Assembly (NCBI GenBank): GCA_032622095.1 | Contig: CP136065.1 | Location: 25,863,141-25,927,140 of the forward strand | DNA: 64,000 nucleotides | Source: Siphonodentalium dalli | Taxonomy: Eukaryota; Mollusca; Scaphopoda; Gadilida; Siphonodentaliidae | Reading direction: 5' to 3' | Shown: in pieces, positions 1-10,822 of the stretch | How positions within the stretch are numbered: the stretch's first letter is position 1 | How the letters are laid out: each line of letters opens with the position of its first letter | Notes under the pieces: model-generated | Database searches by the model: none | What the model was told of the DNA's origin: nothing | What the model saw: the letters and a program-made list of their open reading frames with translations, nothing else | Program-made: the position numbers and the translations under genes

Positions 1-494
1 GCATCATAAATGTAAAGTGAGGGAAAGAAAAATGCGTTTAAACGGAACAACCGCAGTCTTCAAATGTCGGGCATTATTCGGATATCGGAAACCGATATTT
101 AAGTTTTCCGATATTGCATTCGTTGCTATATAATCATAATTAACTACAAACGTGACATGCCAGCTAGATTCGCGAATTGCGTATGTACTATTACTAGTAT
201 TAAATTCAGCACTCTACTTTGCTTCAAACATAAGCATGTATTTTTTCTCAAGCCGAACAAAGGACGTATACTAGAACATATACGTCAAAATTATACAGTT
301 TTCAACAAGTCGGGATTAAAACATAAAATATATCGTGTTGAGTACCGATGGTGATAACAAAAACATACAATCAACTCCTGGTCGATTATGAAGTTACCAC
401 TTTGCTGTGATCGCTAAAACACAAAACGATAACATACACTGGTAGATGCATGGGTAGTACCCCTCTCTTTCCCATTAAATATTCAAATACTGGA

Positions 495-665
495 AGGTTA
501 ACGTTTACGTGCAGTGTAACCGCAGTTAAGGGTTATTAACTGCGGTAACCTAACCGCATGTAACTGCGATGCCACCGCAGTTACGGCAAATAACTGCAGT
601 GCGGTTACGGTTTAACCGCAGTTGTAAACGGATTATAACTGCAGTTAATGGGTCATTTACTTAGG
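495..665. repeat. Degenerate AACTGCGGTTA-type palindromic repeat
   Basis: The stretch repeats short motifs on both strands, such as TAACTGCGGTTA and TAACCGCAGTTA, with variable spacing. They form overlapping small palindromes. No open frame of note crosses it. It may be the end of a non-autonomous transposon, but no target duplication was found. Confidence 0.6.
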
Positions 666-689
666 GCATAACAGTAAGTACGGTAAATC

Positions 690-832
690 TATTAGTTGAC
701 AGTTAACATTGTAGGGGATGCGGGGGACAGATGAGTTGTTGTAGGGGGCACGGGGGAGAGATGAGTAATTTATTAGTTGACAGTTAACATTTTAGGGGGC
801 GCGGGGGAGAGATGAGTAATTTATTAGTTGCT
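690..832. repeat. Three-copy G-rich minisatellite
   Basis: Three imperfect copies of a unit containing TAGGGGGCACGGGGGAGAG and ATGAGT can be read. Two copies are preceded by TATTAGTTGACAGTTAACAT. The G-rich strand is +. No coding content is seen. Confidence 0.65.
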
Positions 833-923
833 TCAGTGTCTTTGTTGGGAAATGTCAGGACCCCCTATTTCAAACTGAAGTTCACACCCCCTGAACCAAG
901 CAAAATTTTGAGATGGGAATATT

Positions 924-1032
924 CATGAGTGGACCTAACACCCCATGAGTGGACCTTACACCCCATGAATGGACCTAACAGCCCATGAATGGACCTAACA
1001 CCCCATGACTGGACCGTACACCCCATGAATGG
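924..1032. repeat. 21-bp tandem repeat (CATGARTGGACCTAACACCCC)
   Basis: Five to six head-to-tail copies of a 21-bp unit occur here, differing at single bases (GAGTGG, GAATGG and GACTGG variants; CTTAC, CTAAC and CGTAC variants). It is a simple minisatellite with no open frame. Confidence 0.8.
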
Positions 1033-2520
1033 AAATTTTGTGTTATCACAGGCCCACTTTCAATGTACTGTTGGACGTTTTGTAACCAAAAAATTTGAAG
1101 TGGCAAGTCGGTTTTCTGTTGATTACTAGTTAGTGTTGGTATCTATATCATAGTATATAGCTTATCAGTTAGTTAATCATGCATGGCATGTGGAATTCAA
1201 ATTGTGCATACTATGGACAAAGTAAAGGTATTCTATATGTAATATACATGTATCTTACCATACCACAATACAACATCCTGTTCATGCAAAGTCATTCCAT
1301 GGGCTTCATTTTGTGTTTTATATCTGTTGTAAATTGCGATTATATGCGTATGAAAAAAATACAAAGCCCTGCACTTGCTAACAATCAGCACAAACTTTCT
1401 GAGTTTTCGATCGCAAATCTTGCATGTTTATGGGAAGAGAACTATTATTTGAGTTAATATTTAGATGTAAATGATATTTCTGGGTTTTATATATATGAAA
1501 CGAGCGATTAAATCACGTACATAATTGAATGTGAGACAACATTTATAAGATTTTTATCAACACATCCTGAATTTTGTATGCACCCAGTAAAATTGTGATC
1601 TGGCAATCCGATCATTGTTGTGTTCTTGTGACGAAAAACCATCTAATTGATGCGCCAAAAATCGGATTCAGTAACTTGTCAATTCTTGAGAAAGAGAACG
1701 ACATTCGAAAACAGTGTATTTTGTGCTATCAAACCGGACGATATAACTCCGAACCAGACACCGAAAGAGGAACCTGATTGCATCGATTGTAGTCTGTGGT
1801 TATACAGCTTGTAAATATTAAAGAGAATACGTCTCCATTTTAACCCAGAGACTTCGAATCGACCCATATGCGCCAGCCATCGTTGAGATGAACTTGTTCG
1901 AATCGATTCGGTTCGATTTGAATCAACCGCGGAAAACATCGATGTTTAATGTAAATATCAACAAAAACACGTGCTTCCGGTCAGTGAAGAGGAACGATAA
2001 CTCGTGATCTTCCGGTATTGCATCAGATCGTATTAAATTTGACTTTCCGTTAGAGTGACGATGTGGCTTTGCAAAAAATATATAAATATATCAAAGATAT
2101 TATTTATCTCGCAAGGTGAATCAGATAAAATGGAACCACGTGTACATAGTTTGGTTATCAGTGCGTCGGTCGGTTTATAGATTGATTTTTTTTATTTAAA
2201 ACCAATAAAAATGAACTTGGGTCCGGGGGGTTTGAAGACGGTCGGTCTGGATACGGGAAACACGCATCATTTTTGTTTTTGGCCTAAGCCGTGGTGAGTC
2301 GGGCTACAGTACAGTAGACAAAACGAGCTACGTAGACCGTTTTGGATGTGTGCCCGACCTGTTTGTGTAACGTCGAAATCGGTTAGTGCTTGGATGGGTG
2401 ATTCCGGACGATGCCAACTTTCGGTACGACTCCGGCACCTCTCTCTCGTTCTGTCCTGATAGTGACACAACTTACAAGTGCTTCGAGTTCGAACTTCGAG
2501 GCTCCGATAATAATCGGCGA
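1033..2520. other. Non-genic region with a possible 5S rRNA-like fragment
   Basis: No exon or complete element could be supported. At 2380-2400 the + strand reads GGTTAGTGCTTGGATGGGTG, close to the 3' internal control region of 5S rRNA genes. The rest of a 5S gene is not recognisable, so this is at most a 5S-derived relic or chance. Open frames here are short and show no family features. Confidence 0.35.
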
Positions 2521-2529
2521 TATTTGACA

Positions 2530-3638
2530 TAGAGGTGCCACGATTATTTATTTTGATAATCGATAATCGTCAACTATAATCGATTAATCGTACATAATAA
2601 TAATAACATCAGTAGAAGTATTCCATAATATGGCCTATTGCCATATTGGCTGGGTGCTGGTTAACTGCTATCGCTGCTTGTTTGAGGCATCGGCTGATGT
2701 AATTTTTCTGTTAATAAAGTGCATCATAAACCACCGGTAATGACTAATGAGCACAATGTGTTCAATACAAGCACAGTTCTCGGCGATGTCATGGTTATAA
2801 TATTTGTGAGTTCATTGGAACGAATGTAGCGATTAATTTAACAGCCAAACATACAAGCAATATAAAAGTAGGAATGCACGACGGACCGACGGTGGTTCCT
2901 AAAAAAAAGGAATCTAATGTTACGGAAACTATAAGTTTCAGCGAACTTCCAGAGCATGGATAACAATTACAAAGGTGGGCCCCTGCCCGCAAATTTCAGG
3001 ACTCATAAAAAAATAAGTATTTGGTAATAGTTAATTTCATTTAGCAGTCACCACACTATAAGCGATAGCCTGTACTAGTAACATCTAAGTATACTTATAC
3101 AAACAAAGTATACTTGCTGCAAATGACACCGCCGAGAATATCGCTGATTAAAATGCCGTAGGTTCCCTGATATCGAGAGAATGTCAATCAACTCCCCTTT
3201 GGTCCAATGAGATTCAAGGGTGAGGGCATTCAGTTCACTGACAGTCAGTCCATTTCAAAGACGTAGTGCCGCCTTTCTTGTAGAAATATACAACGATGTC
3301 GGCATAAGTTCAAAGCTGCAGTGCCGCCATCATGGCGCCATGCAATTTGAAGAATATACAATGACTCGAAGAGTAACCATGTCATCAAATGAACTGCCGG
3401 CTGTTTGCAACATATACTAGTAGTACTCAAGTTGTCGGAATCTCTTTGATACATGATCAAATGTTGTTAACCCCTCGGTTGTATATTAAACTGTGAAAAA
3501 CAATCAGGGTATTCAACAATAACCGGCATTTTCCAACGTCCGAAATAAATAACGCAGATTAATCGACGACGGAAATGGTAATCGATTATCGGCTTTATCA
3601 ACGGTTCATCGATTATACGATTAATCGTGGCACCCCTA
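2530..3638. mobile_element. Non-autonomous hAT-like DNA transposon, 1.1 kb
   Basis: Terminal inverted repeats begin TAGAGGTGCCACGATTA on the left and end TAATCGTGGCACCCCTA on the right. A perfect 8-bp target duplication, ATTTGACA, flanks them at 2522-2529 and 3639-3646. Subterminal regions are rich in ATCGATTA-type palindromes. An 8-bp duplication with a GGTGCCACG terminus fits the hAT superfamily. No transposase frame remains; the interior has only short open frames, so mobilisation would need an enzyme supplied in trans. The perfect duplication suggests a fairly recent insertion. Confidence 0.85.
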
Positions 3639-3646
3639 ATTTGACA

Positions 3647-4491
3647 ATTTGTATTGAATTTGTAACTGAAATTTCACATTTCCAAGAACTGATTGGTCTA
3701 TGTCTATGATTAACAATATACTATAGAACCAATGGCCATAAACCAGGAAATATTACCTGTTAGTATTGAACTGTCTATATATGCCCGACAAACACGATCG
3801 TCTAAACATCCGAGATGACATTTTTATTTTTTCTTCCAACTGAAATTCTGTAAATAGTTAGCGAAATTTCCGGATTATCTCCCTTCCACTTCCAGTTAAT
3901 TCCGCATTAAAAAATTTAATAAAAACATCAACAAATATTTCCAATTGCAAGATGAAGTTATAGTTTAGCATATTATTATTATTATATTCTTGACAAATGA
4001 AGAAGATCGAACATTGTCAATTTTATGTTCACTGTGTTGTATAACAAGGACCGCAGTAAATATGCGGAAGTGAAAACGCGTCCTTGGAAACTCGAGTCAA
4101 AAGGCTATCTCGCGACTGTCGTCAGTCAGTGTCTACTAAATCATCAACAACATCAGATAATAAAATAACAGACTACGTTATTTTTTGCATAAACTGTAAG
4201 TTAGTCAACTTAGTGTTTAGTAAAACTTAGAAGGGGGGCATATATTTGTTTGGATAACCTCTGACCAGCTGACAGTGACACCAAAAACTTTAAAAGGTGC
4301 TGAAGTTTTTTTTCAGTTTATTTAATTTTCATTGGATTGAACCTAAACATGTTTTCTCTAGCTAGTAGTAGTAGCTTAAAAATTACAGAAGTCATTGCAG
4401 ACATGAAAACTAAACATCATTTAGAATGAGATTTCAAAACTTGTGTACCCTTTCAGTCATGAATCACATGAACGTACTCACGTAGTGCATA
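3647..4491 (+). other. Non-genic stretch with a possible UPF0728 5' leader exon ending at 4195
   Basis: No coding region is seen. A good splice donor, AAACT/GTAAGTT, lies at 4195/4196. The sequence before it (about 4080-4195) is a plausible untranslated leader exon, because the first coding exon of the UPF0728 gene starts right after a splice acceptor at 5834-5835 and so needs an upstream exon. This is inference only. Confidence 0.25.
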
Positions 4492-4499
4492 TCTGAGAA

Positions 4500-5061
4500 G
4501 GAAACGGGCCAGCTCGCCCCGGCCCAGGGCCCACTCGACCCAGTCGACCTGGGCCAGCTCGCCCCGAGCCAGCTCGCCCCGGGCCAGCTCGCCCCAAGGG
4601 ATAATGTCTTATTTAAGCATCAAAGGCGTCGCGGATATGTTGCAATGGCAGGAAGGGGAATGCGATGATCTGCCGAACGAAGTCTGTCAACGGCACTCCC
4701 TTCGGTCTGGCAGGTCAATGGAAAACGAACGAAAAATATATGGTCGATGCCAGAATCGCAGAGTCGATGCCAGAATCGCAGAGTCGATGCTGCCACTGGA
4801 GTCAAATGTCACACTGAAGCGCATGCTGGAGTGGTCTCACTTCGCTACCACGCTTGCACAACGGAACATCTTTGTGGTTATGATGTCTGAAATATATATA
4901 TCATAATCTGAACTTAAGTCAAGAAATTAATATATTAATATATATTAACTTATTTAGAACTTTAATACAAATGTAATATCCGGGCCAACTCGCCCCTGAA
5001 AGCTGGGCCAGCTCGGCCCAAAAACTGCCTGGGGCGAGCTGGGGCGAGTGGGCCCGGATCC
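4500..5061. mobile_element. GC-rich-ended MITE with 8-bp target duplication
   Basis: The element starts GGAAACGGGCCAGCTCGCCC and ends GTGGGCCCGGATCC. The 8-bp duplication TCTGAGAA flanks it at 4492-4499 and 5062-5069. Both ends carry several copies of GGGCCAGCTCGCCCC in opposite orientations, making GC-rich subterminal repeats in an AT-rich neighbourhood. The core holds an 18-bp tandem duplication (AGTCGATGCCAGAATCGC, about 4739-4788). No transposase is encoded. The 8-bp duplication points to a hAT- or P-like mobilising enzyme. It lies upstream of the first UPF0728 coding exon, probably inside a leader intron. Confidence 0.75.
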
Positions 5062-5069
5062 TCTGAGAA

Positions 5070-5838
5070 AGCGTCATGTTGACCTACCTTTCAGCACATT
5101 TCCAAAACATGTGTACATTTCAAGTTCATGACTTGTTTTGGTGAGAGTGACCCCTTCACTGGCTTCAGCCTCGAATCAGACGAAAGATTCGGATCGAATG
5201 ACTCCATACATGTATGACTTCCCTGTCAAAAGTTTTGAGTGTCTCAAAGAAATATAACACTTTACCTTTACTAAATGACGGGCATACCTGTTTACCAAAA
5301 GATTCACACCACCGCACGGAAAGACTTCTAACTTTCTTCAGCCCAAAATTAATTTGACAGGGAAGTGGCGTGAGATTGCTAGCCACTTATTTCCTAGGAT
5401 TGGTAACAACTTGGGACAATAGGGCTCTGCGAATCAATTCCATACATGTAGTTTTTCCAAAGTCAATCTACCACCCGATTGGAGTGGAGTCAGTCGAAAA
5501 GCCTTAGTACTATACTGTACTTGTGATCATTTTATATTACAGATGGTCAGCCTCCGAAATTATGAAAAATGTCCCATGGCAAATTTAATGCTGTGGCATG
5601 TTATATTCCACATTTTGCCATGGAATTTACCACAGCATTGCTTATTGCCATGGCCAATTTTGAGGACTGGATGGTGAAACGTTTTGTGGACTTTATGCCA
5701 ACAAGGGGTGATGGATCAGACTCAAAAGGAAACTGTTCAAGTATGGTACATGTATATACCGGTATACAGATATGATATTATCATGCTTGTTCTGTTTAAT
5801 TTTTAATTTATAAATTATAACCTTTATTTGTACAGATC
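5070..5838. other. Non-coding region before UPF0728 exon 1, with a small inverted repeat
   Basis: Around 5570-5660 there is an imperfect inverted repeat built on GCCATGG and AATGCTGTGG. An open frame over it reads as hydrophobic sequence but has no family features. A second possible acceptor-ATG context is at about 5543. No coding exon is supported here. Confidence 0.3.
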
Positions 5839-5932
5839 ATGCCATTCAACGCAAAAGTGTTTGTGAGATATGGTCCTTATGAAGGATGTGGCATTGTTGA
5901 ACACAGACTTTCCAGACTGAAAGGTCTAGAAT
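5839..5932 (+). CDS. UPF0728 protein (C10orf53-like), coding exon 1 of 3
   Basis: This exon encodes residues 1-31 plus the first base of codon 32. The acceptor TTTGTACAG ends at 5835 and ATG follows three bases later; the donor is GAAT/GTGAGT. Joining it to 20162-20281 and 30642-30706 gives an uninterrupted 92-residue protein, with phases matching at both junctions (1/2 and 1/2). It matches the UPF0728 family (about 93 residues; human C10orf53) along its whole length. Landmarks are VRYGPY at residues 9-14, VEHRLSRLKGL in this exon, then DWN at 48-50, a NGQIVYKC strand at 57-64, DLDYG at 68-72 and an acidic/basic C-terminal helix. The family is conserved in animals but has no established biochemical function. 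No signal peptide or membrane segment is seen, so it is probably a small soluble protein. The start is fixed by the family and is the first ATG of the exon. Confidence 0.88.
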
Positions 5933-6420
5933 GTGAGTATTGTTACACAGTTATTGCTACCGTATCTTTCGGTTGATTATGTTATTTCAGCCTGTGTTGT
6001 AAATTCACCCAAATGCAACAGAGCGATCTCAATAGCTTGCATGACAAAATGACGACATGCATGAAAACCCAACTGGTACTACAATAATGATTCAACATCA
6101 TAATGAGTTGAGTAGATGACAAACTACAATGTAGCCTGGAAACCAAATTGAAACATTTGTTTGATACTAATGAATATTGACTGTTGTGTAATAATGTAAT
6201 AAATACAGAACCGCATGGACATGTGAAGGAAGTGAACTTTATCACACTCGTTTGTTATATTCCTGATGGCTCTCGTTGTAACTTTGCACTACTACAAACT
6301 CATGCAATAATGTTTACCACATTCACACGCTGTGTGGTTCTGTCTACTTTTAATTAATCCATTTAATTGTGTGAAATATAATTATGTCATGATATTAATT
6401 CCCTGCATTGTTAGTTTTTA

Positions 6421-6960
6421 GCTCACCTGAGACGAGGTCTCCGGTGGAGCTATAGTCATCACTACTCGTCCATCCATCCTTCCGTCGTACCGTCCACCCG
6501 TCCGTCAACAATTCTTTGAACATCTTCTTCTAAAGATTCATAGGACCGAATATGTTCATATTTTTTGTGGATGTTCCCTAGGTAACTGTTAATCAGATTT
6601 GTTAAAATGAGGTCTCCAAGTCAGATAGTTGTGAAACCAGGGCCATAACTCTTTCCCTCCATGGTCATTCTTAAAACAACTTCTTCTGAAAAACCACTGG
6701 GCCTATGTAGCTTATATTTGGTATAGAGGGTCCCTATATGACTGAGATTCAGATTTGTTCAAATGGGGTCAAATAGGGGCAGAATCAGGGACATAACTCT
6801 ATTCTCCCTAGTAATTATTAGAACGACTTCTCCAGAATCATTAGGCCGATTTAGATAATATTTTGTATGGTGGGTCCTTGTGTGACTGGGGTTCAGATTT
6901 GTTCAAATGGGGTCAGTGTGTCAAATAGGGGCCGTGTCAGGAACATAACTTAAAAAAACA
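6421..6960. repeat. Dispersed repeat with periodic CAGATTTGTTCAAATGRGGTC units
   Basis: The block starts AGCTCACCTGAGACGAGGTC, followed by a run of TCCRTCCGTCC. It then shows repeated blocks of about 150-180 bp containing CAGATTTGTTMAAATGRGGTC, RGGACATAACTCT and TATTTGGTATAGAGGGTCC. The same blocks recur at 8500-9360. This is a typical dispersed repeat architecture of mollusc genomes and carries no gene. The copy lies in UPF0728 intron 1. Confidence 0.7.
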
Positions 6961-7019
6961 ATATTTTTAAATTTAAATCCTTGCTAAAAAAAAAAATCAA
7001 AATTCAAAATGAATACAAT

Positions 7020-7160
7020 TTTTTTTTCATTTTAACCCCTGATTTTTTTATTTTTGTACACAAAACACCCCATTCCACCCCTTCCCCTCCTCACCCCTCC
7101 ACGCCCCTGTCCCCACTACCACCCCCCCCCCATCTGCGCCGCCCCTGCACCCACTGCAGT
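7020..7160. repeat. Pyrimidine-rich low-complexity tract
   Basis: T-rich then CCCC-rich sequence, including a run of nine C at about 7121-7130, makes a strongly strand-asymmetric tract. Open frames through it are proline- and serine-rich artefacts of composition. Confidence 0.6.
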
Positions 7161-7339
7161 CAAGAAAAAATTAATTAGAAAAACTGACACCATTGTAACA
7201 TCCATAGAGTATGGTATTAGCCCCAGACAGAAAGAGTTAATAACACAGTCATCAATTCAGATGTTATCTGGCTGACAGGTAGGTGTAAACATTCATGCTC
7301 TGTGTGTATCATTAACATCATTTCAAAACAAAATGCTGT

Positions 7340-8385
7340 ATGTCTGACATTTGCAGAATGAGGTCCCCAGAGGCAGGCCTTTAGATTAGGCTAATTTGGG
7401 GACATTTTGGGGGACCGAGGTGGTGGGTTTGCGAGGAGGGGGGGGGGGTACCCCCTAGTGACTATTGGGGGTACGGGGTTTTCCCCGGGGAGAATTTTTT
7501 TAAGTGAGCCTAAAATGGGGGCTGTCTGGTTGTTTATGAAGCATATGAAAGGTGAAAGAAATGAACCAATGGCCCCCATATCATTTCCTGGCAACTTGGG
7601 CTTGTTTCAGCATTCAGCAAGTTATATTACCCTTACATTTTCAAGTTTTGTAGGTCACAATTTATTGAATATTGGGAATATTGGATCATTTGACATCAAC
7701 AAAGCCATTTTATAGATGTATGGTGCTTGAAAGTTCACCAAGCAGTCCACCAACACACTGTTCATGGGTATTTCCAATTAAAATTTAATTTAATCTAACT
7801 ACATGTACATGTATATGTGAACCTGAAAAAAAGTTAGAAAGTTGATTTGTTGTGGTCAAATGAAGCAATATACACACACAAACAGGTCATAAAAAGGGTG
7901 ATTTTGCGGTGACATTTTGTCAAATGTGCCTTCTAATTTGGGGACATTTCTATAATTTGGGGACATCGGTAAACGCTGTGAGTTGTGGGGAATATTAAGG
8001 CCTGCCAGAGGGTGAATTTAGTGATGCTACTCTGCACAGTAGGCTAGCATCACCAAATACACTCTCCATGGACCTCATTCTGCTTAGGCCTCATCTTCAG
8101 GGAAGTATACAGGGTCTTAAATTGACATTTCTACTTACTTTTTCCCTTCTGTTCAGTTTCTATATCCCCTAATTTGCTGAAGATAAAATTGACAATTGAA
8201 GTGCCCAATGGGTGCACATCACCAATTAACTGGACAACTTCAATCTGTTCCTATGTCTCCCATAGCAGTTGAGGCCTAAGCATAATGAGGTCCCCAGAGG
8301 GTGAATTTGGTGATGCTAGCCCACCTTGCAGGATTGCAGCACTAAATTCACCCTTTAGTGACCTCATTCTGCAAAAGTCAGACAC
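7340..8385. mobile_element. MITE of the GCAGAATGAGGTCC family, split by a nested element
   Basis: The ends are inverted copies of GTCTGACWTTTGCAGAATGAGGTC. Each end also carries a small hairpin (GAGGTCCCCAGAGGGTGAAT ... ATTCACCC ... GACCTCATTC, with GATGCTAGC at the turn). The core includes AGTGCCCAATGGGTGCACATC. Related copies lie at about 34405-34825 and 56150-56545. The left hairpin is interrupted by another transposon at 7374-8004. No coding capacity is seen. Confidence 0.7.
7374..8004. mobile_element. Nested 631-bp DNA transposon with CAGGCCT termini
   Basis: It starts CAGGCCTTTAG and ends ATTAAGGCCTG, and is flanked by a 7-bp direct repeat CCAGAGG at 7367-7373 and 8005-8011. It interrupts the left arm of the surrounding MITE, so it inserted later. 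The CAG terminus and near-8-bp duplication suggest hAT, but only 7 bp match. GTACCCCC and GGGGTACGGGGTTTTCCCC make a GC-rich subterminal block, and a similar CGGGGTTTCTCCCCC block occurs at about 42297-42315. Confidence 0.7.
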
Positions 8386-8459
8386 TATATTCAGGCTTGG
8401 CTGTTCCACTATTATATTCTTAACCACCACCTATCCAGTTGTACTCATTATACCCTGAT

Positions 8460-9460
8460 TTGCAAAGAAAACTTGGGGGGGGGGTATATTGGATTGAATT
8501 TGTCTGTCAGTATGTCCTTCCATCCCTCTGTTGGGATGTCTCCATCCGTCCATCAATTTTGTTCTTTCCACATACATATTAAAGACCGAATGGGTTTATA
8601 TATTTTGACTCACATTCAGATTTGTTCAAATGAGTTCATCAGGTCATATAGGTGAGAAGCCAGGGCCATAACTCTTTCCCTCCATAGTAATTCTTCAAAA
8701 ACCATCAGGCCTATTTAGCTTTTGGTATGGAGGGTCCTTTGGTGAGTGGGGTTCAGATTTGTACACGTGAGGTCATTTTTAGGAAACTTTTGAGGAAAAT
8801 CAGTTTTTTTCAACTCTTAAAATCTACCGTTTGAAATTTCTAGATGAATGGATCTCATAGATGGGGATTCACATTTGTTCAAATAAGGGCAGAGATAAGA
8901 GATTTAACTCTCAACCATCCACCCTACCTGTATGTATGCTGTTTGATACTGGTATAATAATATATAGATTCCTATTGATTTCTAAGCTGCCTGGGTGGGG
9001 GCAATGAGGCTGTAGATTTGATTTTTCAACCAGTAACAGTCCATATTTTCCTACTTCGGGTTAAACTGTTCGACCGAAATAGCCACAAATTTTAACATGC
9101 TTCCACCACAAGGACCATCAGGTCTATTTTACTGGTATTTAGTATGAAGGGTTCTTTGGTGTCTGGTATTCAAATTTATTCAGATGTGGTCACCAGGTTA
9201 AATAGGGTGGGACCAGGGACATAACTATGTCTCTATAGTCATTCTTAAATTGTCTTCTCAAGAGAGGTTGGACTATTTAGCTTACATATAGTATGGAGGA
9301 TCCTTTAGTAACTGATATTCAGATTTGTTAACATCATGTCAACCTGTTAAGATATGACAGGGCTATGGGGAGTTAACACTTTTGTGTTTAAAAAATCATT
9401 GAAATACCAAATTCATTAAAACATCTTCCTTGGAACTACCTAATTGATTAATCTGACATA
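8460..9460. repeat. Second block of the CAGATTTGTTCAAATG dispersed repeat
   Basis: After a short G run (8475-8484), TCCATCC-rich sequence is followed by about five diverged blocks containing CAGATTTGT, GGACATAACT or GGCCATAACT, and TATGGAGGGTCCTTTGG. They match those at 6421-6960. The block ends next to the truncated retrotransposon at about 9.5 kb. Confidence 0.65.
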
Positions 9461-9466
9461 CATGTA

Positions 9467-10822
9467 TTGTGTTTTGGGTCCATGGATAAATGGGCTTCAA
9501 ACATGTCTAAATGGTTTTATAAAGATTTAGAAGAAATCAAAGCAGAGGAGTTATCATATATAGAAGAATACAATGAGACAGTATGGGTTGAAATTCCACT
9601 ACAAAATAAAGACAAACTTGTCATTGGCACAGTATACAGAAGCCCAAATAATAGCACTGAGGAAAAGGACAAAATACTAAAAAGGGTGCTGAAGAAGATA
9701 TGCAATGATAAGAAGAACACCCATATACTGATAATGGGAGACCTGAACCACCCAACTATCAACTGGGAAAAACATACGTCATCAGACAAGAAAGGAGAAG
9801 TATTCCTGAAGACAGTTGACAAATGCTACCTAACACAACACGTAAAGGAGGCAACAAGATATCGACATGGACAGAAAGCAAATGTACTGGATCTAGTCCT
9901 AACCAACGAAGCGAATATGGTTCAAAATCTGGAGATTGGGAACCCCCTAGGGAAGAGTGATCACTGCTCCATTAGTTTCTACTATAAATGCTATAGCGTA
10001 AAAAAACAAGGAATGAAGAAGAAACAATATGCTGCAGGAAACTATGACAAAATGAGGGAAGAAGTTGGGAAGATAGACTGGAAAGGAGTATTTGAGGACT
10101 GTAATAACGACATCAACATCCAGTGGAAGAGATTCTGCCTAGTACTCGAAGAAGCTACAGACAAACACATACCAGAAAGAAATACATCCAGCAAAAAAAA
10201 TAGAATGCCGCTAGATGCAAAAACAAGAGAAGTGGTAAGGAAGAAGCATAGAGCTTGGACTCGCTATATGGAAAACAGGACACAACAAAACTATAACATA
10301 TATACAAAATATAGGAACCAAGTGAGAAATTTGACAAGGAAGAAGCAGAAAAATCACGAACGAGATATTGCTGACCAAGCTAAAGATAACCCCAAAAAAT
10401 TCTGGGACTATGTATCGAGACGTACGAAGACGAAGACAGGGATAGCAAACTTAGAGAAAGCAGATGGAAGTGTAACAACAAGCGATAAGGAAAAAGCAGA
10501 AGTGTTGGCAGATTTCTTCTCCGAAGTATTCACACGGGAACCTAAAGGAAACATCCCAGATATCGATATGAAGACAATAAAGCATGAGATGGAAGACCTT
10601 GAAGTAACTGCAGAGGGAGTAGAGATTAGACTATCAAAACTCAAACCATGCAAGTCCCAGGGTCCTGACAATATACACCCTAAAATACTAAAAGAGCTAG
10701 CGAAGGAACTAAGCATACCAATAGCACAAATCTTCAATAACAGCCTACGACTAGGAATACTACCAAATGAATGGAAAACAGCAAACATATCTGCTATATA
10801 CAAAAAAGGGGGAAAAATCTAA
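9467..10822 (+). pseudogene. LINE endonuclease plus start of reverse transcriptase, frameshifted
   Basis: The first 15 or so residues are probably flanking sequence. After that the frame shows endonuclease landmarks: GTVYRSP (54-60), the catalytic-type GDLN at 91-94, VLDLVLTN at 140-147 and the terminal SDH triad at 164-166. A basic linker follows, then the N-terminal reverse-transcriptase signature with SQGPDNIHPKIL and NEWKTANISAIYKKG. The upstream catalytic Asn and Glu of the endonuclease are missing through 5' truncation. The frame runs off at the 10802-10817 A/G/A homopolymer, and the protein continues in another frame from about 10815. Confidence 0.9.

Noticed and set aside
5569-5775. 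68-codon frame just before UPF0728 exon 1 as an earlier coding exon
   Set aside because: It does not join in frame to the family start, and its content comes from an inverted repeat; the UPF0728 family begins at the ATG at 5839.
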